A stretch of DNA of 64,000 nt, taken from Frigoribacterium endophyticum (lineage in GTDB: Bacteria; Actinomycetota; Actinomycetes; Actinomycetales; Microbacteriaceae). The notes under the pieces are model-generated. The model worked only from the letters and a program-made list of their open reading frames with translations, searched no databases and had not been told where the DNA came from. The position numbers were made by a program, and so were the translations under genes. The stretch is from assembly GCF_011759585.1 (NCBI RefSeq), contig NZ_JAAOYV010000001.1, positions 620,001 through 684,000 of the forward strand, read 5' to 3'. Of the stretch, positions 1 through 7,797 are shown piece by piece (position 1 is the stretch's first letter; each line of letters starts with the position of its first letter).

Positions 1-2
1 GG

Positions 3-545
3 ACCCCGCTCGCCATCACCGAGGGCTACCGGAGCTACGCGCGGCAGGTCGAGTACTGGAACCTCTACCAGGCGGGCAAGGGCAACCTCGCCGCGTACCC
101 CGGCACGTCGAACCACGGCTGGGGCATCTCCTGCGACTTCGGGGCCGGGGTGGCCTCGTCCGGCTCCGCCGCCAAGCGCTGGATGGACGCCAACGCCCCC
201 GCCTACGGGTGGAGCCCGACCGGCAACACCTTCAGCCGGCCCGAGCCCTGGCACTTCGACTACGTCGGCAACTACGTCGGCGACATCCCGCTCGACGTGG
301 AGCGCGACCCCGACGTCGTCATCATCCGCACCACGCAGGGCCTCGACGAGCAGCAGGCCGGCTACACGGCCCTCGTCGGCCTGCACAGCCTGAGGCACCT
401 GTCGAGCCTCGACATGATCAACAGCATGCGCGTGATCGGCACCCCGTACTACGAGCTCGACCGCGGGCGCTTCTACGACGTCATCAACTCCATGGGCATC
501 CCGCGCTCCGCCCTCACCCCGGACGCCGACTACTTCCGTCGCTGA
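3..545 (+). CDS. M15-family cell-wall peptidase (endolysin-like), 5'-truncated
   Basis: The start lies left of the window; 180 residues can be read in the frame beginning at base 3. The visible part carries the M15 (VanY/L-alanyl-D-glutamate peptidase) signature: GYRSYARQ, then SNHGWGISCDFG with the zinc-binding His and Asp, then EPWHFDYVG with the catalytic Glu and third zinc ligand His. By family knowledge it is a zinc peptidase that cleaves peptidoglycan stem peptides. About 77 residues after the peptidase domain (from DVVIIRTTQG to the end) form a separate C-terminal domain that recurs as a free-standing protein in the next gene; I do not recognise it, and infer a binding or targeting role. 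It could be a phage-type endolysin left from a prophage or a host autolysin; no other phage genes are visible. Confidence 0.85.
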   Translation, partial: TPLAITEGYRSYARQVEYWNLYQAGKGNLAAYPGTSNHGWGISCDFGAGVASSGSAAKRWMDANAPAYGWSPTGNTFSRPEPWHFDYVGNYVGDIPLDVERDPDVVIIRTTQGLDEQQAGYTALVGLHSLRHLSSLDMINSMRVIGTPYYELDRGRFYDVINSMGIPRSALTPDADYFRR

Positions 546-582
546 CGCGACGCCCCTCCCCGCTACAGGAACGGATCACCAC

Positions 583-813
583 ATGCTCATCATCCGCTGC
601 ACGGACACCCTCGCCGAGGTCGGCGGCGGCTACATCTGCATGGTCGGAGTGCGGTCGCTGCGGCACATGACCACGATGGACATGGTCTACGCCATGCAGT
701 CCATCGGCGTGCAGTACAAGAACCTCAACGCCGCCGCGTTCTACAACGTGCTGAGCTCGCTCTCCATCCCGCGGTCCGCCCTCACCACGGGCGCCGACTA
801 CTCCGGGCGCTGA
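583..813 (+). CDS. Small protein homologous to the C-terminal domain of the upstream M15 peptidase
   Basis: This 76-residue protein aligns over its whole length with the last 77 residues of the preceding peptidase: LIIRCTD against VIIRTTQ, GYICMVGVRSLRHM against GYTALVGLHSLRHL, and IPRSALTTGADY against IPRSALTPDADY. It has no signal peptide or membrane segment. The start is ATG 37 bases after the upstream stop, with a weak AGGAACGGA ribosome site, so the two genes are probably co-transcribed. The function is unknown; a free cell-wall-binding or regulatory copy of the domain is an inference. It may also be a duplication remnant that has stayed open. Confidence 0.7.
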   Translation: MLIIRCTDTLAEVGGGYICMVGVRSLRHMTTMDMVYAMQSIGVQYKNLNAAAFYNVLSSLSIPRSALTTGADYSGR

Positions 814-870
814 CGCTCGGGCGCTGACGCTCCGGCGCTGACGCTCCGGCGCTGACGCTCCGGCGTCAGC
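807..870. repeat. Four 14-bp tandem repeats ending in an inverted half, possible terminator
   Basis: GCGCTGACGCTCSG is repeated four times in a row (807-862) and is followed by GCGTCAGC (863-870), the reverse complement of GCTGACGC inside the repeat. The first copy holds the stop codon of the plus-strand gene and the inverted half covers the stop of the converging minus-strand gene. Any of the four copies could pair with the inverted half, so a family of alternative hairpins can form between convergent genes. Confidence 0.75.
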
Positions 871-1729
871 CGCGACGGCGGGCCAGGGCCACCGTGGCGC
901 GCGAGCGCAGGCGGAGGCCGACCCCGAGGGCCCACACCACGGGCCGCCACAGCGCTCCGGGGTGCGTCTTCGCGATGTAGAGGTGCGCCGACCGGTGGTG
1001 GGCCGTGACCATGGCGTCGGCGGACCGGGCCGTGCTCTCGCCGCCGACGTGCGTCACGACGGCGTCGGGCACGAACAGGTTCGACCAGCCGGCCTCGGCG
1101 AGGCGGCGCCCCAGGTCGACGTCCTCGAAGTACATGAAGAAGTCGTCGTCGAACCCGCCGATCTCCTCGAAGGCCTCGCGACGGAGCAGCAGGAACGCGC
1201 CGGAGAGCCAGCCGACCTCGGCCGCGGTCTCCGAGGCCGAGACGTCGCGCTGCTGGTAGCGCCGCGTCCAGGGGTTCGACGGCCACACGCCCGACAGCAG
1301 GGCGTGGCCGATCCCGGTGCGGATCGACGGCAGGGCCCGCGCGGACGGGTACACCGAGCCGTCCGGGTCGAGCACCCGGGGGCCGAGGGCACCGGCGCGG
1401 GGGGCGCGGTGAGCGGCCTCGAGGAGGCGCGTGAGGGTGTCCGGCGTCGCCAGCGTGTCCGGGTTGCAGACCAGCAGCCACTGCTCGTCCGGCCCGGCCT
1501 GCTGCGCCCCGAGGTTGACGGCACGGCCGTACCCGACGTTGCCGGGCGACCGGACGAGCGTCACCGACCTGCGGGACTCGGCCACCGCCTCCGGAGCTCC
1601 GTCGGTCGACCCGTTGTCGACCACGACCACGCGCGCGGGCGGGAAGCCGTTCGGCACGAGGGAGTCGACGAAGGACTCCAGGGTGGGGCCGGGGGAGTAG
1701 GTCACGGTGATGCACAGGACGTCGGTCAC
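866..1729 (-). CDS. GT2 glycosyltransferase, WbbL (rhamnosyltransferase)-like
   Basis: This 287-residue GT-A enzyme shows the nucleotide-sugar site VVVDNGS (residues 35-41), a metal-binding NPD near 89-91, and the WbbL-type acceptor motif GGFDDDFFMYFEDVD (191-205) followed by a histidine-rich THVGGEST/AHHRSAH stretch. WbbL enzymes transfer rhamnose from dTDP-rhamnose to a polyprenyl-diphospho-sugar on the cytoplasmic face; the sugar used here cannot be read from sequence. The start is the GTG that overlaps the stop of the upstream GT4 gene by four bases (GTGA), which implies coupled translation. The stop lies in the repeat at 863-870. Confidence 0.88.
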   Translation of the reverse strand: MTDVLCITVTYSPGPTLESFVDSLVPNGFPPARVVVVDNGSTDGAPEAVAESRRSVTLVRSPGNVGYGRAVNLGAQQAGPDEQWLLVCNPDTLATPDTLTRLLEAAHRAPRAGALGPRVLDPDGSVYPSARALPSIRTGIGHALLSGVWPSNPWTRRYQQRDVSASETAAEVGWLSGAFLLLRREAFEEIGGFDDDFFMYFEDVDLGRRLAEAGWSNLFVPDAVVTHVGGESTARSADAMVTAHHRSAHLYIAKTHPGALWRPVVWALGVGLRLRSRATVALARRRG

Positions 1730-2865
1730 GAGCGGCCCCCCGTCGCGGCCAGGTAGGCGCCGACGTGCTCGTCGCCGGTGCGCCGCCACGTGAACGTCAG
1801 CGCGCGCTCCCGCCCCCGGCGCCCCAGCTCGCGACGGCGCGGCTCGTCGTCGAGCAGGGCCTCGAGGGCGAGCTCGAGCGACCCGGCGTCGGGCTCGCTG
1901 TAGACGGCGACGTCGCCGCCCACCTCGGGGGCGGCGAGGCGGTCCGTGGTGACCACGGGCACGCCGCTGGCGAGGGCCTCCAGGATGGGCAGCCCGAAGC
2001 CCTCGCCCACGCTCGGGTAGGCGACGAGGGCCGACGACGCGAGGAAGGCTGGCAGGAGGCCCTCGTCGACGTAGCCCAGCCAGCGCCACGGGTCGGAGGG
2101 GGAAGCCGCCTCGAGCCGGGCGACCGTCTCGTCGTCCCAGCCGCGGCCGCCGGCGAGCACGAGGCGGGGGCGGAGCTCCGGTCGACGGGCCGCGAGGGCG
2201 GTCACCGCGTCGAGCAGCGGGCCGACGTTCTTGCGGGGCTCGATGGTGCCGACGAAGGCCACGTAGGGCTCGTCGCCCAGGTCGAGGGCGAGGCGGGCGG
2301 CCGCCTCGTCGGCCCGGGCGCCCGGGGAGTAGCGCACGGTGTCGACGCCGTGCAGGGAGACCACGAGCGGCGCCCGCGGGGGGCCAGCCCAGCGCTCGAC
2401 CTCGTCGGCCGTGGCTCGGCTCGGGGTCACGCAGCGGTCCGCCCGGCGGGCGGCGAGTTGGATCCAGGCGCGGAAGAACGGGCCCTTCAGCCGGCCGTGC
2501 AGCTCGGGGTGGGAGAAGAACGTCGCGTCGTGGAGGGTCACCACGCGCCGGCGGCGGGTGAGGAGGGGCATCGTGTAGTGGGGGGAGTGGACCACGTCGG
2601 CGCCGACGGCCCGGGCGAGGCGGGGGAGGCCGAGCTGCTCCCACACGAGGCGGAGCGGCACGGAGGTGGTGCGCTCGTGCACGGGGTGGAGCACCGCGGC
2701 GGGGGAGCCCTCCCCCAGCCAGGCGACGTCCCGGCGCTGGCAGGCGACGTGGAGGTCGACGCCCTCGTGGCGGGCGAGGACGGGCACGAGCTCCCGGAGG
2801 TACCGGCCGACCCCGCCGGAGTCGGCCGGGACGGAGGTCGCGTCGAGGAGCACCGTGACGCTCAC
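1726..2865 (-). CDS. GT4 glycosyltransferase, mannosyltransferase-like
   Basis: This 379-residue GT-B enzyme has a glycine-rich N-terminal loop (SGGVGRYL, 16-23), the nucleotide-sugar motif EPRKN (209-213) and the EX7E-type motif EGFGLPILEAL (288-298). Such GT4 enzymes add hexoses, often mannose or rhamnose, to lipid-linked glycans. I chose the GTG at 2865 because it begins the conserved SVTVLLDAT strand and has a GGAG ribosome site about seven bases upstream. The gene is followed without a gap by the WbbL-like GT2 and preceded by two GDP-mannose-dehydratase homologues, so a GDP-sugar donor is plausible. Confidence 0.88.
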   Translation of the reverse strand: MSVTVLLDATSVPADSGGVGRYLRELVPVLARHEGVDLHVACQRRDVAWLGEGSPAAVLHPVHERTTSVPLRLVWEQLGLPRLARAVGADVVHSPHYTMPLLTRRRRVVTLHDATFFSHPELHGRLKGPFFRAWIQLAARRADRCVTPSRATADEVERWAGPPRAPLVVSLHGVDTVRYSPGARADEAAARLALDLGDEPYVAFVGTIEPRKNVGPLLDAVTALAARRPELRPRLVLAGGRGWDDETVARLEAASPSDPWRWLGYVDEGLLPAFLASSALVAYPSVGEGFGLPILEALASGVPVVTTDRLAAPEVGGDVAVYSEPDAGSLELALEALLDDEPRRRELGRRGRERALTFTWRRTGDEHVGAYLAATGGRS

Positions 2866-2911
2866 GGGGCTCCGAGGAGGGCGTCGGCGGGGCGTGACGC
2901 GGCTGCTCGGC

Positions 2912-3865
2912 TCACCGATCGGCGTCCACCATCGCGTCGACGATCTCGGTGAAGGACTTCGTCGTGCTCCAGCCGAGCTCCGCCCGGATCTTCGAGGCGT
3001 CGCCGCGGAGCTCCGTCGCGTCGGCGGGGCGCACGAACTCGGCGTCGCTACGGACCAGCCCCGTGGTGTCGTCGATGCCGACCCGGGCGAAGGCCGCCGC
3101 GACGAAGTCGCGGATGCTGTGCGCCGTGCCGGTCGCGACGACGTAGTCGTCGGCCCGGTCGGAGGTGGCCACGCGCGCCAGGGCGTCGGCGTAGTCGGGG
3201 GCCCAGCCCCAGTCGCGGCGCACGTCGAGGTCGCCGAGCACGAGCTCGTCCTGCTCGCCGCGGGCGATGCGGGCCGCCGCGGCGGTGATCTTGCGCGTGA
3301 CGAACTGCTCGGGGCGCCGGGGGGACTCGTGGTTGTACAGGACCACGCTCGACGCGCGCAGGCCGGAGGCCCGGTACGCACCGACCAGGTGGTGCGCGTA
3401 GGCCTTGGCGGCGCCGTACGGGTTGATGGGCGCGACGGGCGTGCGCTCGTCCTGCGGCGAGACCGGGGGCTGCCCGAAGATCTCGGCGCTGGACGCCTGG
3501 ACGAACGCGGCTTCGTGGCCCGACGCCGACAGCTCGGCGACGGCGGCGATCAGGGCCGCCACGGCCGTGCCGTTGAGCAGGGAGGTCTCGAGCGGGTCAC
3601 GCCACGAGGCGGCCACGCTGCTGATCGCGGCGAGGTTCACGACGACGTCGGGCCGGACGTCGAGCACGAGCGCGCGCGTGCCGGCGTGGTCGGTCAGGTC
3701 GCCGACGTGGAGCACCGCCTGGGCCGGCAGCGCGCCGGTGGTCGTGGGGGCCTCCGCGCCCCCGTCACGGACGACGCCGTGGACCTCGTGGCCCGCGGCC
3801 ACGAGGTTCTCGGCGAGGTAGCTGCCGGTCTGGCCGGCGATGCCGGTGACGAGGACGCGGAGCAT
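2912..3865 (-). CDS. GDP-mannose 4,6-dehydratase-like SDR protein (short paralogue)
   Basis: This 317-residue extended short-chain dehydrogenase has the NAD(P) motif GIAGQTG (8-14), active-site Glu128 in SSAEIFG, the YXXXK pair Tyr150/Lys154, and the Gmd-specific NHESPRR at 178-184. It is clearly related to the gene just upstream (3869-4858) but shorter and more divergent. In GDP-rhamnose and GDP-fucose pathways gmd is usually followed by a reductase or epimerase; this protein sits where rmd would. Whether it is a second dehydratase or has become the 4-keto reductase cannot be told by eye. It begins 3 bases after the gmd stop, so it is in the same operon. Confidence 0.8.
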   Translation of the reverse strand: MLRVLVTGIAGQTGSYLAENLVAAGHEVHGVVRDGGAEAPTTTGALPAQAVLHVGDLTDHAGTRALVLDVRPDVVVNLAAISSVAASWRDPLETSLLNGTAVAALIAAVAELSASGHEAAFVQASSAEIFGQPPVSPQDERTPVAPINPYGAAKAYAHHLVGAYRASGLRASSVVLYNHESPRRPEQFVTRKITAAAARIARGEQDELVLGDLDVRRDWGWAPDYADALARVATSDRADDYVVATGTAHSIRDFVAAAFARVGIDDTTGLVRSDAEFVRPADATELRGDASKIRAELGWSTTKSFTEIVDAMVDADR

Positions 3866-3868
3866 GCC

Positions 3869-4858
3869 CTACTTGCCCTGCGCGGACTTCTCGCGGGCCA
3901 TGTCGGCGTCGACCATCATCGTGACGAGCTCCTCGAAGCTCACCGCGGGCTTCCAGCCCAGGGTCTCGCGGGCCTTGGTCGAGTCGCCGATGAGGAGGTC
4001 GACCTCCGCGGGGCGGAAGAACTGCGGGTCCTGGAAGACGTGCTTCTCCCAGTCGGCGATGCCGACGTGGTTGAACGCGATGTCGAGGTACTGGCGCACC
4101 GAGTAGGTCTCGCCGGTCGAGATGACGTAGTCGTCGGCCTCGTCCTGCTGCAGCATGCGCCACATGGCCTCGACGTAGTCGCCCGCGAAGCCCCAGTCGC
4201 GCTTGGCGTCGAGGTTGCCGAGGCTGAGCTGGTCCTGCAGGCCGAGCGCGATGCGCGCGACGGCGACGCTGATCTTGCGCGTGACGAACTCCGGTCCGCG
4301 CAGCGGGGACTCGTGGTTGAACAGGACGCCCGACGAGGCGTGCATGCCGTACGACTCGCGGTAGTTGATCGTCATGTAGTGGCCGAAGACCTTGGCGACG
4401 CCGTAGGGCGAGCGCGGCCAGAGGAGGGTGGTCTCCTTCTGGGGGACCTCCTGCACGCGGCCGAACATCTCCGAGCTGGAGGCCTGGTAGAAGCGCACCT
4501 TACCGATGTCGTCGCCCGCGTAGAGGCGGATCGCCTCGAGGATGTTCAGGACGCCGAGGCCGGTGACCTGGCTGGTCAGCTGCGCGTTCTCCCACGAGTA
4601 GGCCACGAAGGAGATGGCGCCGAGGTTGTAGACCTCGTCGGGCTTCGAGCTGTTGAGGGCGCGGAGCAGGCTGGACTGGTCGAGGAGGTCACCGGTGAGG
4701 ATCTTGACCTCGGGCGCCCACTCGTTGATCACGGGGATCTTGGGGTTGTTCTGTCCGCGGACGAGTCCGTAGACCTCGTATCCCTTTGAGAGGAGGAGGC
4801 GGCTGAGGTACATGCCGTCCTGTCCCGTGACTCCGGTGATGAGGGCGCGCTTGGTCAA
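3869..4858 (-). CDS. gmd: GDP-mannose 4,6-dehydratase
   Basis: This enzyme converts GDP-D-mannose to GDP-4-keto-6-deoxy-D-mannose, the branch point to GDP-fucose and GDP-rhamnose. The 329 residues contain the cofactor loop GVTGQDG (9-15), catalytic Glu130 in SSSEMFG, Tyr152/Lys156 in SPYGVAK, and NHESP at 181-185 with FVTRKI just after. The start is a TTG (TTG ACC AAG CGC, for MTKR) with a TAGGAA ribosome site seven bases upstream and a TATGAT -10 box further up. Its base composition is somewhat less GC-extreme than its neighbours. manA at 25841-27007 would help supply mannose-6-phosphate for the substrate. Confidence 0.93.
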   Translation of the reverse strand: MTKRALITGVTGQDGMYLSRLLLSKGYEVYGLVRGQNNPKIPVINEWAPEVKILTGDLLDQSSLLRALNSSKPDEVYNLGAISFVAYSWENAQLTSQVTGLGVLNILEAIRLYAGDDIGKVRFYQASSSEMFGRVQEVPQKETTLLWPRSPYGVAKVFGHYMTINYRESYGMHASSGVLFNHESPLRGPEFVTRKISVAVARIALGLQDQLSLGNLDAKRDWGFAGDYVEAMWRMLQQDEADDYVISTGETYSVRQYLDIAFNHVGIADWEKHVFQDPQFFRPAEVDLLIGDSTKARETLGWKPAVSFEELVTMMVDADMAREKSAQGK

Positions 4859-4893
4859 TTCAGGTTCCTAACGGTTGATTCGGCCGACACGAC

Positions 4894-4899
4894 ATCATA
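4894..4899 (-). promoter_or_regulatory. -10 box (TATGAT) upstream of gmd
   Basis: On the minus strand TATGAT lies 35 bases before the TTG start, inside an AT-richer patch of the 78-base gap. No convincing -35 is seen at 16-18 bases. It suggests that the gmd operon has its own promoter, separate from the secreted-protein genes upstream. Confidence 0.5.
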
Positions 4900-4936
4900 T
4901 CCGTGGGGCCGGGAGGGATCGGAGGCACGCCGTCGG

Positions 4937-7069
4937 TCAGTAGACCTGGGCGCCGTCGATCAGGAGGGTCGAGTCGGTGGAGTCCTCGTAGATCTCGAAC
5001 TTCAGCTGGGTGTGGTCGTCGTGGGTGATCGGCACCTCGAACGCGACCCGGGTCCACTCTCCCGTGGTCGTGAAGGAGGTGCTGCCCGCCTCGGTCGCGC
5101 CGCCCAGCGCCCACAGGGCGAGACGCCCGCGGAACGGCGTCGGCCCGCCGGAGCGCACCCAGAGCTCGGCCGTGTACGTCTCACCGGCCAGGGGCTTGAC
5201 GGACACCGTCTGCGACAGCGAGGACGCGACGGAGGTGTTGGTCGCGGCGAGGAAGTCGCCGTCCTGGGGCGGCAGCTGCGCCCGGCCGTAGACCGCGAGG
5301 TTCATGGACGGCGTGCCCCGGTTCCAGCCCGTCGACCGGCCGCCCTCGAACGAGCCCGAGGTCAGCAGGTTGTCGCTCAGCCGCGCGTCGTCGAGCCAGA
5401 GGGTGGCGTTCGTGCTCCCCATGTAGACCTCGGCCTTGAGCTGCGTCGAGGCCGTCGCGAGGGTGTCGGTCGTCACGCGCACCTCCTGCCAGGTCGAGCC
5501 GACGGTGAACGGCGTCTGCTGCACCACCGGGGAGCGACCGCCGAGGCCCCAGAGGGCGAGGGTGCCGCTGAAGGGCACGGTCGCGCTGTCGGATCGCAGC
5601 CAGACCGAGAAGGTGTACCGCTGGTTCTCGCCGGTGGCGGGGACGCCCACGGTCTGGGCGAAGCTCCGGCCGGAGACGGGCGTGTTGGAGGCGGCGAACC
5701 AGGAGCCGTCGACGCTCGAGCCCGGGTCGCGGAAGATCTGCTGGTTGACGAAGCCGTTGCCGGGCACCCAGTTCGCGAACGACGACTCGAAGGAGGGGTT
5801 CGCCAGCTCGTTCTGCGGGCGGGGGGCCGCGCCGAAGGTCATCTCGGCGTCGTCCATCCACAGGTCGCCGGTGTTCGAGCCCATGTAGACGTCGAGCCGG
5901 ATCGTGGAGTGCGAGGAGGACCGCACGGGGAGCTTGACCGTGACCTTCGTCCAGGTGGGCCCGACGGTGAAGTCCTTGATGGCCACCTCCTGGCTCCCGC
6001 CGAGGCCCCAGAGCACGACCTGCCCCGAGTACGGGGCCGAGGTGCCCGACCGCAGCCAGACGTTCGCGGTCGCCTGTTCGCCGACGCGGGTCGAGCGGGA
6101 GACGTCCTGCGTGATCGCCCGGCCCGTGACCGCGGTGTTCATGGCCAGGAAGTAGTTGCCGGAGTGGCTGGCCGACGGGGAGGCGACCGCGGCGCGGTTG
6201 ATGGCGCCGTTGCTCCAGCCCCAGCCCGACACGGACCCGCCCTCGAAGGAGGCGGACTGCAGCCAGTTGGACGGCGCACCGAACCAGTCGGTGAAGTAGA
6301 GGTAGAAGTTCCTGTTGCCGTAGGCGCTGCACGAGTCGCCCGTGCCGTAGCCGCTGGCGAGGGCCGCGGGGTTCGGCGTGTACGGCGTGTAGAGGTAGAG
6401 GTTCGCCGTCGCCTGGTTCTGGATGTAGACGCTCTTGGTGCCGCACGCCGCGTTGGGGTGGTAGTAGACGTTGTTGTTCCGGCCGGGCTGGTAGCTCCAG
6501 GACGAGCTCGTCTTGGTGTAGCGCTGGAACTGGTGGGCCGCGTTCCAGACCTGGTTGAAGAAGCCGTAGTAGGCCGTGTCGCAGGGGGCGGTGTCGGGGC
6601 AGCCGTAGCCCATCGCGATCTTGTACGCGGTCGCCGTCGGGCTCACCGACTGGACGAGGCCCTGCTCCTTCTGGAGCATGACGAGCAGCACCTGCGGGTT
6701 GATGCCGCACACCTGGCCCACGCGCCAGATGATCGAGGCGGCGCTCTCGGACGCCCGCCCGTCGATCGCGGCGCAGTAGGCGTCGGCGGGTCGACCCGTC
6801 GTCGCCTGCGAGTAGTCCTTGAGGCACGGCTGCCCGTTGGCTCCCCGGCAGGTGACCACCTGGCTGTTGAGGAACGACTGCACGCTCTCCGGCGTCATCG
6901 CCGCGGCGTTGAAGAACGTGTCGTCGGAGATGATGTTCCCCGCGTCGAACCGGCTGGCGTCGGCCGCGGCGGAGGCCGGGGCGGCGGGCGCGACGGCGAC
7001 GCCGACGAGGAGGGCCGCCGCGGCGGCCACGGCGGTGGTCAGGGCGAGGAATCGGGAGGGGCGTCTCAT
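4937..7069 (-). CDS. Secreted lysozyme/transglycosylase-like protein with three carbohydrate-binding-like modules
   Basis: This 710-residue protein starts with a signal peptide (MRRPSR, then an Ala-rich core, with a likely AXA cleavage site near residue 34). Residues about 40-265 form a Cys-rich helical domain with MLQKEQGLV near 131-139, which resembles the catalytic Glu helix of lytic transglycosylases, and end with NFYLYFTDWFG. Three repeats of about 145 residues follow (starting near SASFEGG 272, NPSFESS and SGSFEGG). Each has a FE-X-W opening, a central ALWGLGG-like strand and a closing LWMDDA-type strand, as in CBM4/9-like jelly rolls. I infer a glycan-binding wall hydrolase or adhesin; related proteins are often labelled hemagglutinin. 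Its ATG overlaps the stop of the upstream gene (ATGA). Confidence 0.8.
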   Translation of the reverse strand: MRRPSRFLALTTAVAAAAALLVGVAVAPAAPASAAADASRFDAGNIISDDTFFNAAAMTPESVQSFLNSQVVTCRGANGQPCLKDYSQATTGRPADAYCAAIDGRASESAASIIWRVGQVCGINPQVLLVMLQKEQGLVQSVSPTATAYKIAMGYGCPDTAPCDTAYYGFFNQVWNAAHQFQRYTKTSSSWSYQPGRNNNVYYHPNAACGTKSVYIQNQATANLYLYTPYTPNPAALASGYGTGDSCSAYGNRNFYLYFTDWFGAPSNWLQSASFEGGSVSGWGWSNGAINRAAVASPSASHSGNYFLAMNTAVTGRAITQDVSRSTRVGEQATANVWLRSGTSAPYSGQVVLWGLGGSQEVAIKDFTVGPTWTKVTVKLPVRSSSHSTIRLDVYMGSNTGDLWMDDAEMTFGAAPRPQNELANPSFESSFANWVPGNGFVNQQIFRDPGSSVDGSWFAASNTPVSGRSFAQTVGVPATGENQRYTFSVWLRSDSATVPFSGTLALWGLGGRSPVVQQTPFTVGSTWQEVRVTTDTLATASTQLKAEVYMGSTNATLWLDDARLSDNLLTSGSFEGGRSTGWNRGTPSMNLAVYGRAQLPPQDGDFLAATNTSVASSLSQTVSVKPLAGETYTAELWVRSGGPTPFRGRLALWALGGATEAGSTSFTTTGEWTRVAFEVPITHDDHTQLKFEIYEDSTDSTLLIDGAQVY

Positions 7070-7638
7070 GGGATGGTGACCTCGTAGTCGTCGACGGAGC
7101 CGGCGGACGTGGCGGACACGTACGTGACGCTCACCGTCCACTGCCCGGGAGAGAAGGAGTCGCTCTGCAGCGACATGGAGCCGCAGTCGGTGCTGCTGGC
7201 GGAGGGGAGCGCGGCGAAGGACCCCTCGACGGTGGCGGCGCCGTCGGTGACCGAGAGCGTGCAGGTGCCGCCCGTCTCCACCACCCCGGGGACGGTCGCG
7301 CCCACGGCGAGGGTCCGGGTGGAGGCGGTCCACTGGTCGAAGGTCACCAGCGGAGAGACCGGGGCCGGGTCGGCGGGCGGTGCCGGGGCGGGCGTCGTCG
7401 TCGCTCCGGGCGCCGCGGGCCCGGAGGCGGACGCCGGGCCGGAGGGCTCGGCCGTGGCCGGGGGCGTCGTGCTGGCCCCCGGGGAGGGCTCGCTCGTGGG
7501 GGTGCCGCTCGCGGCGGGCGTCGAGGGGGCGGCCGTGGGGCCGTCGTCGCCGACGACGAGGGCCGCCCAGGCGACGATCCCGCCCACGACCACGATCCCC
7601 GCGACGGCGCTCCACGTGATGACGGAGGCTCTCTTCAT
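7066..7638 (-). CDS. Membrane-anchored protein with Pro/Thr/Ser linker and Ig-like domain
   Basis: The 190-residue product has an N-terminal membrane segment (VITWSAVAGIVVVGGIVAWAAL, about residues 5-26), then a low-complexity Pro/Ala/Thr/Ser linker to about residue 100, and a C-terminal beta-rich domain with a Cys pair (GGTCTLSV and STDCGSM). The topology is that of a surface protein whose domain is held off the membrane. The ATG at 7638 begins MKRASV; an earlier start would only add a charged tail. Its stop overlaps the start of the secreted hydrolase, so the two are likely made together. No enzymatic motif is seen. Confidence 0.75.
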   Translation of the reverse strand: MKRASVITWSAVAGIVVVGGIVAWAALVVGDDGPTAAPSTPAASGTPTSEPSPGASTTPPATAEPSGPASASGPAAPGATTTPAPAPPADPAPVSPLVTFDQWTASTRTLAVGATVPGVVETGGTCTLSVTDGAATVEGSFAALPSASSTDCGSMSLQSDSFSPGQWTVSVTYVSATSAGSVDDYEVTIP

Positions 7639-7675
7639 GTCCCGCTCATTCCGGGGCAGACCCTGCTCCGCCCCT

Positions 7676-7687
7676 CGTGTCAACACG
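7676..7687. promoter_or_regulatory. Palindrome CGTGTCAACACG in divergent intergenic region
   Basis: A 12-bp inverted repeat (CGTGT-CA-ACACG) lies between the divergent genes at 7638 and 7798. It contains a minus-strand TTGACA (7683-7678) that looks like a -35, and is followed by TAGGCT (7689-7694) on the plus strand. A regulator bound here could affect both directions. The -10 of the minus promoter is not clear. Confidence 0.4.
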
Positions 7688-7751
7688 ATAGGCTAACCGC
7701 GCACTCAGCCCGACAGGGCCACGCCGGTCTGTCGCTCCAGCTCCCTCCCGG

Positions 7752-7780
7752 GGCACACCACGAGGTCGGTCTGGTGTGCC
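7752..7780 (+). promoter_or_regulatory. 9-bp inverted repeat in the leader of the 82-residue protein gene
   Basis: GGCACACCA (7752-7760) and TGGTGTGCC (7772-7780) are perfect inverted arms separated by 11 bases. The structure ends 17 bases before the ATG, just upstream of the GGAGA ribosome site. It could act as an RNA hairpin in the 5' leader or as a protein-binding dyad. Confidence 0.55.
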
Positions 7781-7797
7781 GAGACGGAGAACGGACC

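Noticed and set aside
1-870. Prophage remnant
   Set aside because: Only the M15 peptidase and its domain copy are visible; no structural, integrase or holin gene is seen, so the claim cannot be supported from this window.
2666-4789. Plus-strand frame of 707 codons opposite the gmd pair
   Set aside because: It overlaps two clear enzymes on the other strand and has no recognisable domain.
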